The translations under genes were made by a program, and so were the position numbers. A stretch of 64,000 bases of DNA, taken from positions 310,001 to 374,000 of the forward strand of contig NZ_JBHLWM010000001.1 in NCBI RefSeq assembly GCF_042432815.1, written 5' to 3'. The stretch's first letter is position 1, and each line of letters begins with the position of its first letter. Shown here piece after piece: positions 53,168 through 60,667 of this stretch. The notes beneath the pieces were generated by a model. The model was not told the DNA's origin, did no database searches, and was given only the letters and a program-made list of their open reading frames with translations. This DNA is from Rhodopseudomonas telluris. GTDB lineage: Bacteria; Pseudomonadota; Alphaproteobacteria; Rhizobiales; Xanthobacteraceae.

Positions 53168-54775
53168 ATGAACCTCGAGAATGCCGACGCGCTTCGTCGC
53201 GATCCGCGCGCGGCCTCTTCCCGGCCGGCCGTGATCCGCCGTGGCTGCTTGCGACGCGCCTTTCGCCGCGGCGCCGCGGCGCTGCTGCTTCCGGGACTCG
53301 GGACTCCGCTGCTGCTGGGGGGTGTGGTCGGCAATGCGTTGCTGTGGGTCGCTACACTGACCATCCTTAAATTCGCTCAGGTGCTGCATTCCGACAGCAC
53401 GGAAGCGTTCGCGTGGGGCCAGACCCTGGCCTGGGGCTCGGGCAAGCACCCGCCGATGGCCGGGTGGGTGGCGCGGGCGTGGTTCAGCGTGTTTCCGACC
53501 AGCGATTGGGCGTTCTATGCGCTGGCGATGGCCGTCACCGGCGCCACCGTCTTGCTGATCAGGTTATTGGCCGGGGAAGTAGTCGATCGCCGACGCGCTG
53601 TCCTCGCCACGCTGCTGGCGATGATCTATCCGATCCTGAATTTCAAAGGCTACAAGTTCAATCCCGATTTGTTGCAACTGCCTTTCGTGGTGCTGATCGT
53701 TTGGGCCTATATGGTCGCAGCCGAACGGCGAACCGCGCTGTGGGGCGTGGTAATCGGGCTCGCCGGCGCCGGCGCGGTGATGACGAAATACTGGGGCGTG
53801 TGGGCACTGGTAGCGATTGCGGTCGCAGCGGTGGCCCGGCCGGACCGCAACCTGCTATTCCGCTCGCCGGTGCCTTATGTCGCGTTCGCAGTGTTCGTGC
53901 TGGCGATGGCTCCGCATCTCGACTGGCTCTACGCGGTCGGCTTCACGCCGTTCCGCTACGCTTCGCAGTATCTCGGGTGCGATCGCGTGACGGCCGCACG
54001 ATATGCGATCGACTCGACGCTGCACGCCTTTGCTCTCCTGCTGCCGGCGCTGGGGGCCGGCGCCGTCGCCGTGTTGCTGCCGCGGCTTCGGCGTGTGGCA
54101 GCGCGCCCGGCCGATATGCTGGATCGTGCCTGCCAGATCTGGATCATCGTCGCCGTGTTGACGATCGGGCCGCTCATCGCCGCCATTGCGATGCCGATCT
54201 TGATGAAGAGCGATTGGACCGTCCCGCTGTTCTCACTAGTCCCGCTCGCCGTTCTGACGTTGCAGCAGCTTGCCGTGCCGCTGCGCGCGGTGGCCAGGGC
54301 GGCGGTGATCCTGCTGGTGCTCGGGGTGGGAGCGTTGCTGGCGGCGCCCGGGCTTGCGACGGTGAAGGTTCTGTTCGAACCAAACCGCGCGCTGTCGCCG
54401 CGGCTGGATCGCCTGGCGGCGATTGCAACCGACCTGTGGCGTGAGCGCGCCGGCACACCGCTCAGCGTTGTAGTCGGCGACATCGGGGAAATCGCGACCG
54501 TGTCGTTCTACAGCGCCGACCATCCGCGCATGTTCTCGGCCAGTACGCCCGAACTGACGCCGTGGATTTCAGCCGAAACGCTCGGTCGCAGCGGCTTCAT
54601 CGGGATATGTCCGGCCGCAGCACCGGCTTGCGTCGACCGGATCATGGCGCTGCGGCCGCGGGCCGAGCAGATCGCCGTGACCACCGAACGGAGTGCGCTC
54701 GGGCAAACCCTGCCACCGGACCGCTGGCTCGTGCTGCTCGCGCTTCCAGAAGCCGGTGCCGGGGTCACTCGCTAA
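53168..54775 (+). CDS. GT39/PMT_2-type membrane glycosyltransferase
   Basis: The ATG at 53168 gives 535 residues. After a basic N-terminus there are about ten membrane helices, with the family's first-loop catalytic region HSDSTEAFAWGQTLAWGSGKHPPMAGW, the later ILNFKGYKFNPDLLQLPF and MTKYWGVWALVA, and a periplasmic C-terminal domain (from about 430). This resembles RgtA-D/ArnT-like enzymes that use polyprenyl-phosphate sugars to modify lipid A, core or other envelope glycans. It lies between two copies of a GNAT gene. The sugar and acceptor are unknown. Confidence 0.87.
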   Translation: MNLENADALRRDPRAASSRPAVIRRGCLRRAFRRGAAALLLPGLGTPLLLGGVVGNALLWVATLTILKFAQVLHSDSTEAFAWGQTLAWGSGKHPPMAGWVARAWFSVFPTSDWAFYALAMAVTGATVLLIRLLAGEVVDRRRAVLATLLAMIYPILNFKGYKFNPDLLQLPFVVLIVWAYMVAAERRTALWGVVIGLAGAGAVMTKYWGVWALVAIAVAAVARPDRNLLFRSPVPYVAFAVFVLAMAPHLDWLYAVGFTPFRYASQYLGCDRVTAARYAIDSTLHAFALLLPALGAGAVAVLLPRLRRVAARPADMLDRACQIWIIVAVLTIGPLIAAIAMPILMKSDWTVPLFSLVPLAVLTLQQLAVPLRAVARAAVILLVLGVGALLAAPGLATVKVLFEPNRALSPRLDRLAAIATDLWRERAGTPLSVVVGDIGEIATVSFYSADHPRMFSASTPELTPWISAETLGRSGFIGICPAAAPACVDRIMALRPRAEQIAVTTERSALGQTLPPDRWLVLLALPEAGAGVTR

Positions 54776-54903
54776 GGCCCCTGCCGAAATGGAAGCCGGG
54801 GGACAGCGCGCCTGCGGCATCGCTCGCGGCTTTCGATGAGCTACCGGTGCGGCTCTATAGCAAGACGAGTGGAAACACAGTCGACAATGCAGGAGACGAA
54901 GTA

Positions 54904-55461
54904 ATGAGAACGGACGAGGCAAATCGTGTCATCCTGGTTCCGGCGCAGGAAGCGGATCTGACGGATTTCCAGCGAGGTCTGCAGGACGCTTTCGCTGCCG
55001 GGTTCAAGGCAGCGTTCGGAACGCTGCCCGAAGGCCCGATTCCGTCCGATGCAGAGCTCGGTGATTTCTTCCATGCGCCGGGCGCGGTCACGTATCACAT
55101 CATGCTCGACGGCGCGCGCGTGGGCGGGGTCGTACTGACGATCGACACCGCCACGCATCACAATTCGCTCGATCTGTTTTTCGTCTCCGCCGGACATCAT
55201 GGAAAAGGCATCGGCTCCAGAGCGTGGCGTGCGCTCGAAGCAATGTATCCCGACACACTGGCGTGGGAAACCCACACGCCGTATTTCGAGAAGCGCAACA
55301 TCCACTTCTACGTCAACAAATGCGGTTTCAAGATCGTCGAGTTCTACAACCTTCATCACCCGGATCCGCATCCAGAAACCAGAGAGGGCATCCCGGATGG
55401 GGAATCGTTCCGGTTCGAAAAGGCGTATGCCGATCGACCCGCGCAATCAGATGAACATTGA
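54904..55461 (+). CDS. GNAT family N-acetyltransferase
   Basis: The ATG at 54904 with AGGAGACGAA upstream gives 185 residues. The acetyl-CoA-binding signature is in FFVSAGHHGKGIGSRAWRALEAMYP (Q/R-x-x-G-x-G/A-like HHGKGIG), with flanking strands RVGGVVLTIDTATHHNSLDL and NIHFYVNKCGFKIVEFYNLH. The substrate is not predictable. A truncated copy lies upstream at 53005. Confidence 0.92.
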   Translation: MRTDEANRVILVPAQEADLTDFQRGLQDAFAAGFKAAFGTLPEGPIPSDAELGDFFHAPGAVTYHIMLDGARVGGVVLTIDTATHHNSLDLFFVSAGHHGKGIGSRAWRALEAMYPDTLAWETHTPYFEKRNIHFYVNKCGFKIVEFYNLHHPDPHPETREGIPDGESFRFEKAYADRPAQSDEH

Positions 55462-55539
55462 TCCGCACGATCTCAAGAGCTGCGGGTTCCGTTGCCGGCG
55501 GAATTCAGGCGGGCGAATGACACAGCCGATGCAGCTGCG

Positions 55540-55556
55540 TCATAATTCCATTATGA
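55540..55556. promoter_or_regulatory. Palindromic site upstream of dps
   Basis: TCATAAT-TCC-ATTATGA is a perfect 7-3-7 dyad, AT-rich in a GC-rich setting, 275 bases before the dps ATG. The 7-3-7 layout recalls Fur/Irr-type metal-regulator boxes, but the sequence is not a consensus match. Elsewhere in the 55462-55830 gap I see no gene. Confidence 0.4.
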
Positions 55557-55830
55557 GCCGTGAAGCGTGTCGGGGGTCCTGACCGATCAGGCGAACGGCT
55601 CATCGCCATCGCTCCGTCTCGCCGCTGAGCGCCGCCGGAGTGCAGTTGCGCAACAGCCGTGCCGATCCGGAAGAATTCTCATCTCCGCATTCCCAGATCG
55701 GTCTCAGGCACGAGGCGACAAACCCAAGCTTGTTCGACGCCGCGTAGCCGTCACACAAGCCAGCAGACGACGATGTCGAGCTTCACGATGGCTGGCAGTT
55801 CGCGTCCGGCTTCATTTGAGGATTCTTGCC

Positions 55831-56352
55831 ATGCAGATGCCGCTCGCCCGCTTACATTTAGATAGCCCGACTGATCTTCCAGATGACGCCACACGCGACA
55901 TCTCCGCCGCGTTGCGGGCTTTGCTAGCCGACGTCTTTGCCATCTACCTGAAGACGAAGAACTTCCACTGGCACATGTCCGGTCCGCACTTTCGGGACTA
56001 TCACCTGATGCTCGACGAACAGTCCGACCAGATCTTCGGCATGACGGACCAGCTCGCTGAGCGTGCCCGCAAGATTGGTGGCAACGCGCTTCGCTCGATC
56101 GGACACATCGCGCGGACCCAGCGCATTCTCGACAATGATGCCGACTATGTCGATCCGCAGGACATGCTCGCCGAGCTTCGCAGCGACAATCAGCAGCTGA
56201 CGTCCGAGCTGCGGCGCGTGCACGAGCTCTGCGATTCATTCGGCGACGTCGCGACGGCAAGCCTGATCGAAAACTGGATCGACGACGCCGAACGCCGTGT
56301 CTGGTTTCTTTACGAAGCGGGCCAACGCGGCCACAATTCTCACGGCGCCTGA
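55831..56352 (+). CDS. dps: Dps-family DNA-binding ferritin-like protein
   Basis: The ATG at 55831 with GAGG upstream gives 173 residues of a four-helix ferritin-like protein. The ferroxidase region reads KNFHWHMSGPHFRDYHLMLDEQ (His46 and nearby Asp/Glu, with a DEQSD pair) and helix D has ENWIDDAERRVWFLYEA. Dps dodecamers store iron using peroxide and protect DNA in stationary phase. The frame is open upstream but without family resemblance. Confidence 0.94.
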   Translation: MQMPLARLHLDSPTDLPDDATRDISAALRALLADVFAIYLKTKNFHWHMSGPHFRDYHLMLDEQSDQIFGMTDQLAERARKIGGNALRSIGHIARTQRILDNDADYVDPQDMLAELRSDNQQLTSELRRVHELCDSFGDVATASLIENWIDDAERRVWFLYEAGQRGHNSHGA

Positions 56353-56405
56353 AGCGAAGTGCGAGACGCACGACGGGTAGGTTGCACAGCAGAGTAGCAG
56401 ATGGC

Positions 56406-56436
56406 AGCCGGCAGAGCCTCCGTGGCTCCGCCGGCT
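56406..56436. terminator. Hairpin between convergent dps and rpoH-like genes
   Basis: AGCCGGC-A-GAGCC and GGCTC-C-GCCGGCT pair to a 12-bp stem with single mismatched bases and loop TCCGT, 54 bases after dps. No T-run follows on either strand. Further on, TGTAACACC (56598-56606) and GGTGTTACA (56632-56640) make a second, long-looped dyad; the remaining 56353-56778 gap shows no gene. Confidence 0.5.
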
Positions 56437-56778
56437 GTATTCCGGCGGGTCTTGCCGATCACGCGCATGTCGTGCGTCACCCGTAAAGTCGTAGCTCGGA
56501 TCCGCCCGACGTGGCGATGGACGATCGTCTCGCCCTCTGCGGGATCAGTCCGCCAAGCTGGATTAGAACGACCGCTTTCATCTCGGTCCCGGGGCGATGT
56601 AACACCGTTCGCGCCCATGCTTGTCCAGCCGGGTGTTACAGAATTCGTTCCAGCTCACTCTGTGCTCCCCATCACGTCTGCAATACTTCGACCGGAGCCG
56701 TCGGCCGACAACTCGCGTTTTATTGAGGCGGTGCCGGCGGCGTTGCGACAAGAGAAGACGGCCTGGAAAGCCAACCGT

Positions 56779-57762
56779 TCAGGAAGCGTGCGCCACCATC
56801 TCCATGCCGATCCGGTGCGGACGCATGGCGCTCGCCTGCGCGCGGCGACTGGTCGTGCCGCGCGCGGTGAGCTGGGACGTGCCGCACGTGCGGCGGGCGG
56901 CGGTCGCCACCTTCGCGAACGCGCGCGCCTCGATCTGCCGGACCCGCTCGGCCGAAATCGAGAGCGACTGACCGATCGACTCGAAGCTGGCGGGACGCTC
57001 GCCCAGATGCCGCGCCGAGAAGATGTAGCGTTCGCGCGCGTCGAGCTGGACCAGTGCGTCCCGCAGCGCCCCGCGCTGACGATCGAGTTCGTCGTGGCCC
57101 GCCAGGACGGCTTCGGCATTCGGCGAATCGTCGGCGATCAGATCCTGCCATTCGCCGCTCTCCTCGATGTCTGACAGCGGTGTGTTCAACGACAGATCGC
57201 CGGACAGTCGTTGCTCCATCTCGATGACCTCGCGTAGCGGCACGTCGAGCGTGATCGAGATCTGCTCCGCCAGGTCCTTGGTCAGGGCGCCGTGGTGATC
57301 GGGGCGCAACTTGCGGATTTCGCCACGGAGACGGAAGAACAGTTTCTTCTGCGCCGGCGTTCGGCCGATGCGTACTAGCGACCACGACCTGATGATGTGA
57401 TCGTAGATCGCCGATCTGATCCACCACACCGCGCAGGTGGCAAACCGCGCGCCCCGGTTCGGATCGAACTTGTCGAGCGCCATCATCAATCCGAGATTCG
57501 CTTCGGCGATCAGGTCGCCGATCGGAAATCCGTAGCGCCGGTAGTTGCGGGCGAGCTTCGCAGCGAGCCGCAGATGGCTGGTGATCAGCATGTCCGCCGC
57601 CGTCTTGTCGCGAGAGGTCAGCCAGCGTTGCCACAACCGGGCTTCTTCGTCCTGTTCGAGCACGGGATAGCGGCCGATCGCCCGCATGTAATCCTGCTCG
57701 TCGAACAGCACGGAATTGACGTGTGTCGATGCGGGCGACGCCATAGGAAATGATGAGGCCAT
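56779..57762 (-). CDS. rpoH: RNA polymerase sigma-32-type factor (RpoH-like)
   Basis: The ATG at 57762 with GGAG six bases upstream gives 327 residues. Region 2 is clear (LARNYRRYGFPIGDLIAEANLGLMMALDKFDPNRGARFATCAVWWIRSAIYDHI), the RpoH box QKKLFFRLR lies at 138-146, and region 4 is ERYIFSARHLGERPASFESIGQSLSISAERVRQIEARAFAKV. The C-terminal 45 residues are basic and low-complexity, beyond the usual family end. Alphaproteobacteria carry several RpoH paralogues for heat and oxidative stress; this is one, not necessarily the main one. Confidence 0.88.
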   Translation of the reverse strand: MASSFPMASPASTHVNSVLFDEQDYMRAIGRYPVLEQDEEARLWQRWLTSRDKTAADMLITSHLRLAAKLARNYRRYGFPIGDLIAEANLGLMMALDKFDPNRGARFATCAVWWIRSAIYDHIIRSWSLVRIGRTPAQKKLFFRLRGEIRKLRPDHHGALTKDLAEQISITLDVPLREVIEMEQRLSGDLSLNTPLSDIEESGEWQDLIADDSPNAEAVLAGHDELDRQRGALRDALVQLDARERYIFSARHLGERPASFESIGQSLSISAERVRQIEARAFAKVATAARRTCGTSQLTARGTTSRRAQASAMRPHRIGMEMVAHAS

Positions 57763-57771
57763 GTTAATCTC

Positions 57772-57807
57772 CACTACCAGTGCTGAACTCTGATCAAGAA
57801 GGTAGCG
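57772..57807 (-). promoter_or_regulatory. Possible 5'UTR hairpin masking the rpoH-like ribosome site
   Basis: On the minus strand CGCTACC (57807-57801) can pair with GGTAGTG (57778-57772), a 7-bp stem with one G-U pair that reaches into the GTGGAG ribosome site just before the ATG. A perfect CGAAGC-CT-GCTTCG hairpin (57806-57819 on plus coordinates) lies next to it and would compete. This is reminiscent of thermosensor leaders but is short. Confidence 0.3.
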
Positions 57808-58048
57808 AAGCCTGCTTCGGCTGAACATTAAATCTAGGTGTTAGGCTATCGTCGGAGCGAATGAGCTGCGCTTCGCTCTCCCGCCCGCGCGACATGCGCG
57901 GGGTGCCAAGGCGCAAATCATCGTCCATTTCGACAAGACCGGACGGTGTGTCTGTGCTGAAGATGCGTTCGGCTACACATGCCCCGCCACGCGATGGTCG
58001 ACGCACAATGGCTTTCAGCTGAAGGGGCCGCGGGTCACGCTAGCCCGA

Positions 58049-58888
58049 TTACGGGCTGGTCGATCGTCGCGGTGAATGGTCGATCGGGTTCGGCGAGTCG
58101 AACTGATTCAGCGTCGCGCCGATCGCGACAGCGATGAGCACTCCGACGGCCACAGACATCGCCCCGGTCAGTCCGAAATGCCTCAGTGCGAGGCTGCCCA
58201 GACTCACGCCGCCGACGAAGGCAGCCCACGACATGCCGTAGGCCAGTGCGAGAGTCACGCCGCCCCGGCCGCGCGCCAATTGTGCCAGCGCTTTGCCGAA
58301 ATTGAACACGAAGCCGGTGATGAAGCTTTTGCCGACCTCGACGCCCGCCACGGTCTCGTGCGCGGCGTTCTGCAGCCCCATCGCCATGCAGACAGGAAAC
58401 ATCACGGCATGGCTGCTTGACCAACGGCTCAGTGCGATCGCAACGAGTAGCAGCACGATCTCCATTGCGAGGATCGCGGTCAGCTTGAACCGACCCGCGG
58501 GATCGCTGACCAGCGATCCGGCGAAGGCACCTGCGACGAAGCTGCTGATGACGAGAACACAGGCCAGCAGAAGCTGCCGGTCGCCCTCCGCGATGGCAAG
58601 GCCCAGGCGGGCGCTGTTGCCGCTCATGAACGAGACGTACAGACCGGCCAGATGGGTGTATCCGACGGCATCGAGAAATCCCGCCGTGGACGTCAGCAAT
58701 GGCGCAAAGATGAAGGACAGGTTCGGCCTCGTGTCGACTCCACCGTCCATGGTCGTTGCAACTGGCCTCTCGGCGTCCGCCTGCCGCAACTTTCCAAGCG
58801 CCGGAGCGCTCTCGCTGCGCCGAGCATCCCGGAGCGGCACCTGAGCAGAGCCGGCCCGCACGCGCGCGTTCGGGCCGGCCTCCGTCAT
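58049..58888 (-). CDS. DUF1275 (YoaK-like) membrane protein
   Basis: The 279-residue frame holds about six hydrophobic helices with the DUF1275 pattern STAGFLDAVGYTHLAGLYVSFMSGNSARLG and FPVCMAMGLQNAAHETVAGVEVGKSFITGFVFNFGKALA. The ATG at 58888 lies 1 base after the oxalate decarboxylase stop, suggesting coupling; an alternative ATG at 58750 would remove a 46-residue hydrophilic lead. Function is not established for the family; context suggests a link to oxalate/formate or acid handling. Confidence 0.85.
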   Translation of the reverse strand: MTEAGPNARVRAGSAQVPLRDARRSESAPALGKLRQADAERPVATTMDGGVDTRPNLSFIFAPLLTSTAGFLDAVGYTHLAGLYVSFMSGNSARLGLAIAEGDRQLLLACVLVISSFVAGAFAGSLVSDPAGRFKLTAILAMEIVLLLVAIALSRWSSSHAVMFPVCMAMGLQNAAHETVAGVEVGKSFITGFVFNFGKALAQLARGRGGVTLALAYGMSWAAFVGGVSLGSLALRHFGLTGAMSVAVGVLIAVAIGATLNQFDSPNPIDHSPRRSTSP

Positions 58889-58889
58889 G

Positions 58890-60026
58890 TCAGCGCGTCA
58901 CGGAGCGCGGGTTCGGGTTGAGGGCCGCCATCGCGACGTCGTCGAGATCGAGATGGCCGCGCACCAGATCCGGCGGGGTCAGCGCCAGCCATTGGTTGAG
59001 CGGAACGTCCTTGAACAGCGGCTTGTTGAAGACGTTCAGCACCCGAACCGGCGTAGTGCCGATGTTCTCGATGTAATGCGCGAGGGTCTTCGGCACATAG
59101 CCGACGTCGCCCGCGCGATAGTTGAACGTCCGTGCCTTGGAGGTGGCGTCGAACACGGTCATCCGGGCCTCGCCCTGGATGTAGTACTGCCACTCGTCGG
59201 CGTCCGGGTGCCAATGGATTTCGCGCAACGCGCCGGGCTCCAGTTCGATGATCAGCGCCGCCATGTTGGTCACTGGGAAATTGCGGACGTCGATCACCGT
59301 GGTCTTGCCGCCGTCCCACTGCGTCGGGGTGAAGTCGCCGCCATGCACCGTGAACGGCATCGCGGGCCGGGTCTTCGGCAGCTTCGCCAGTACCTCGTCG
59401 AGCGCCGGCGGCACCGGCAGCGGGAAGATGTACTTCTCCTTCGGCGGCAGATTGGCGAAATGCGTCGCCGGAATGCCGAAGTTCTTGGCGAGCACCTCTG
59501 TAGGCATGTGCGCCATCAGTTCGGTCACCAGCAGCGTCTCGTTCTCGGAAAAGTTGCCGTCGTCGAACACCAGCAGAAACTCGCAGCCTTCCGCGTGCGC
59601 CTGGATCGAATGCGGGATGCCGGAGGGAAACAGCCAGATGTCGCCGGCCTTCAGGTCATCGACGAAGACGCCGCGATCGGCGTCGACGGCAGTGACGCGG
59701 CAGCGGCCGTCGAGCACGTAGCCCCATTCGGCTTCCTTGTGCCAGTGCAGTTCGCGGACCACGCCGGGGCCGAGCCGCATGTCGACGCCGGCCATGCCCT
59801 TGGCGGCGGGCAATTCTCGCACCGTGACTTCGCGCGCCCAGCCGCCAGCCTCAAGCCGGTTGTGCGCCATGCCGAACGAGAACTTGAGGTTCGGGATCGA
59901 TCCGTTGTCGGTGGGGGGCGGGACCAGAATATCGGGGTTCTGCAGATCGAGTTCGACGTTGCGCGGGCCGGGATCATCGGCGCCGTAGCTGCCGCGGATC
60001 GGTTGAGGGGTGGCTGATGTCGGCAT
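58890..60026 (-). CDS. oxdC: Oxalate decarboxylase, bicupin
   Basis: The 378-residue protein has two Mn-binding cupin domains: H94, H96, E100 and H139 in the first (LHWHKEAEWGYVLDG, IPHSIQA), and H271, H273, E278 and H317 in the second (IHWHPDADEWQYYIQG). The lid loop SENE (160-163) keeps the catalytic Glu that separates decarboxylase from oxidase activity. It turns oxalate into formate and CO2, consuming a proton. No signal peptide is seen. An 11-bp inverted repeat sits 25 bases upstream of the ATG, and the DUF1275 gene follows directly. Confidence 0.94.
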   Translation of the reverse strand: MPTSATPQPIRGSYGADDPGPRNVELDLQNPDILVPPPTDNGSIPNLKFSFGMAHNRLEAGGWAREVTVRELPAAKGMAGVDMRLGPGVVRELHWHKEAEWGYVLDGRCRVTAVDADRGVFVDDLKAGDIWLFPSGIPHSIQAHAEGCEFLLVFDDGNFSENETLLVTELMAHMPTEVLAKNFGIPATHFANLPPKEKYIFPLPVPPALDEVLAKLPKTRPAMPFTVHGGDFTPTQWDGGKTTVIDVRNFPVTNMAALIIELEPGALREIHWHPDADEWQYYIQGEARMTVFDATSKARTFNYRAGDVGYVPKTLAHYIENIGTTPVRVLNVFNKPLFKDVPLNQWLALTPPDLVRGHLDLDDVAMAALNPNPRSVTR

Positions 60027-60050
60027 TGCGTGTCTCCGCTGCGTTCATGA

Positions 60051-60089
60051 CGGCCAAGCGCTCATGCATGAGGGGATTGCGCTTGGCCG
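60051..60089. promoter_or_regulatory. Long perfect dyad upstream of oxdC
   Basis: CGGCCAAGCGC (60051-60061) and GCGCTTGGCCG (60079-60089) are perfect inverted 11-mers with a 17-base centre. It ends 25 bases before the oxdC ATG, so it is either an operator for a dimeric regulator or a leader hairpin in the oxdC mRNA. Confidence 0.5.
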
Positions 60090-60160
60090 ATCACCCATAT
60101 GAGGAGGCATGCGGCGGTTTGTTTCCCCGAAAGCACTTCACATTTGCGCGGTTCGGCCGA

Positions 60161-60415
60161 TCAGCAGACAGCGGCGTTGGTGCTGCAGGCAGCGACGGTA
60201 CTGATGCCGCGCAGATAGATCGGCACGTCGCGGCGGCTCACCTTTGCGACGACCGCCGGCGCGGCTGCGGCGGGACGGTGATCGCCGTCGCGGCGGTCCT
60301 TGAATTGCTCGATTTTGCGTAACAGATGCCGGCGGCTGCTGAGGCGGCCTCGCCAGCGCCCGAAGATCGATCCCCGGTTGAGCTGCGGACGTGATGCGAT
60401 TTTGCGAAATAGCAC
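60161..60415 (-). pseudogene. RND/HlyD adaptor N-terminal remnant
   Basis: The 84-residue frame contains AVVAKVSRRDVPIYLRGISTVAA, which matches the conserved start of MdtA-like adaptors (VxVAxxxRRDVPxYLxGxGTVxA), and then stops. The preceding residues are basic and lack a signal peptide or anchor, and no lipoyl domain follows, so this is a decayed fragment. The rest of the 60090-60667 gap shows no gene. Confidence 0.45.
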
Positions 60416-60667
60416 TTCGAGGCGCGTCGATGCCGGGTCGAGCGGCGCGACATGCCGCGCTGGTCGCCGCAGCGGCTGGCCGCCGCGAGATGGGGCTTGG
60501 GATGGCGGGCCGGGCTTTCCACTTGTGGAGCGGTTCAGTCGTTGAGCAGCTCGCAGGTGGCGTTAGGGAAGAGGTTGGCTGCTTCCATTGTCGCTCACGA
60601 CGCCGGCCGCGGCGACCCTGATCGTCGCCGGATGTTCATAGGTCACACAGTCTAAGGAGCAGGGCGC

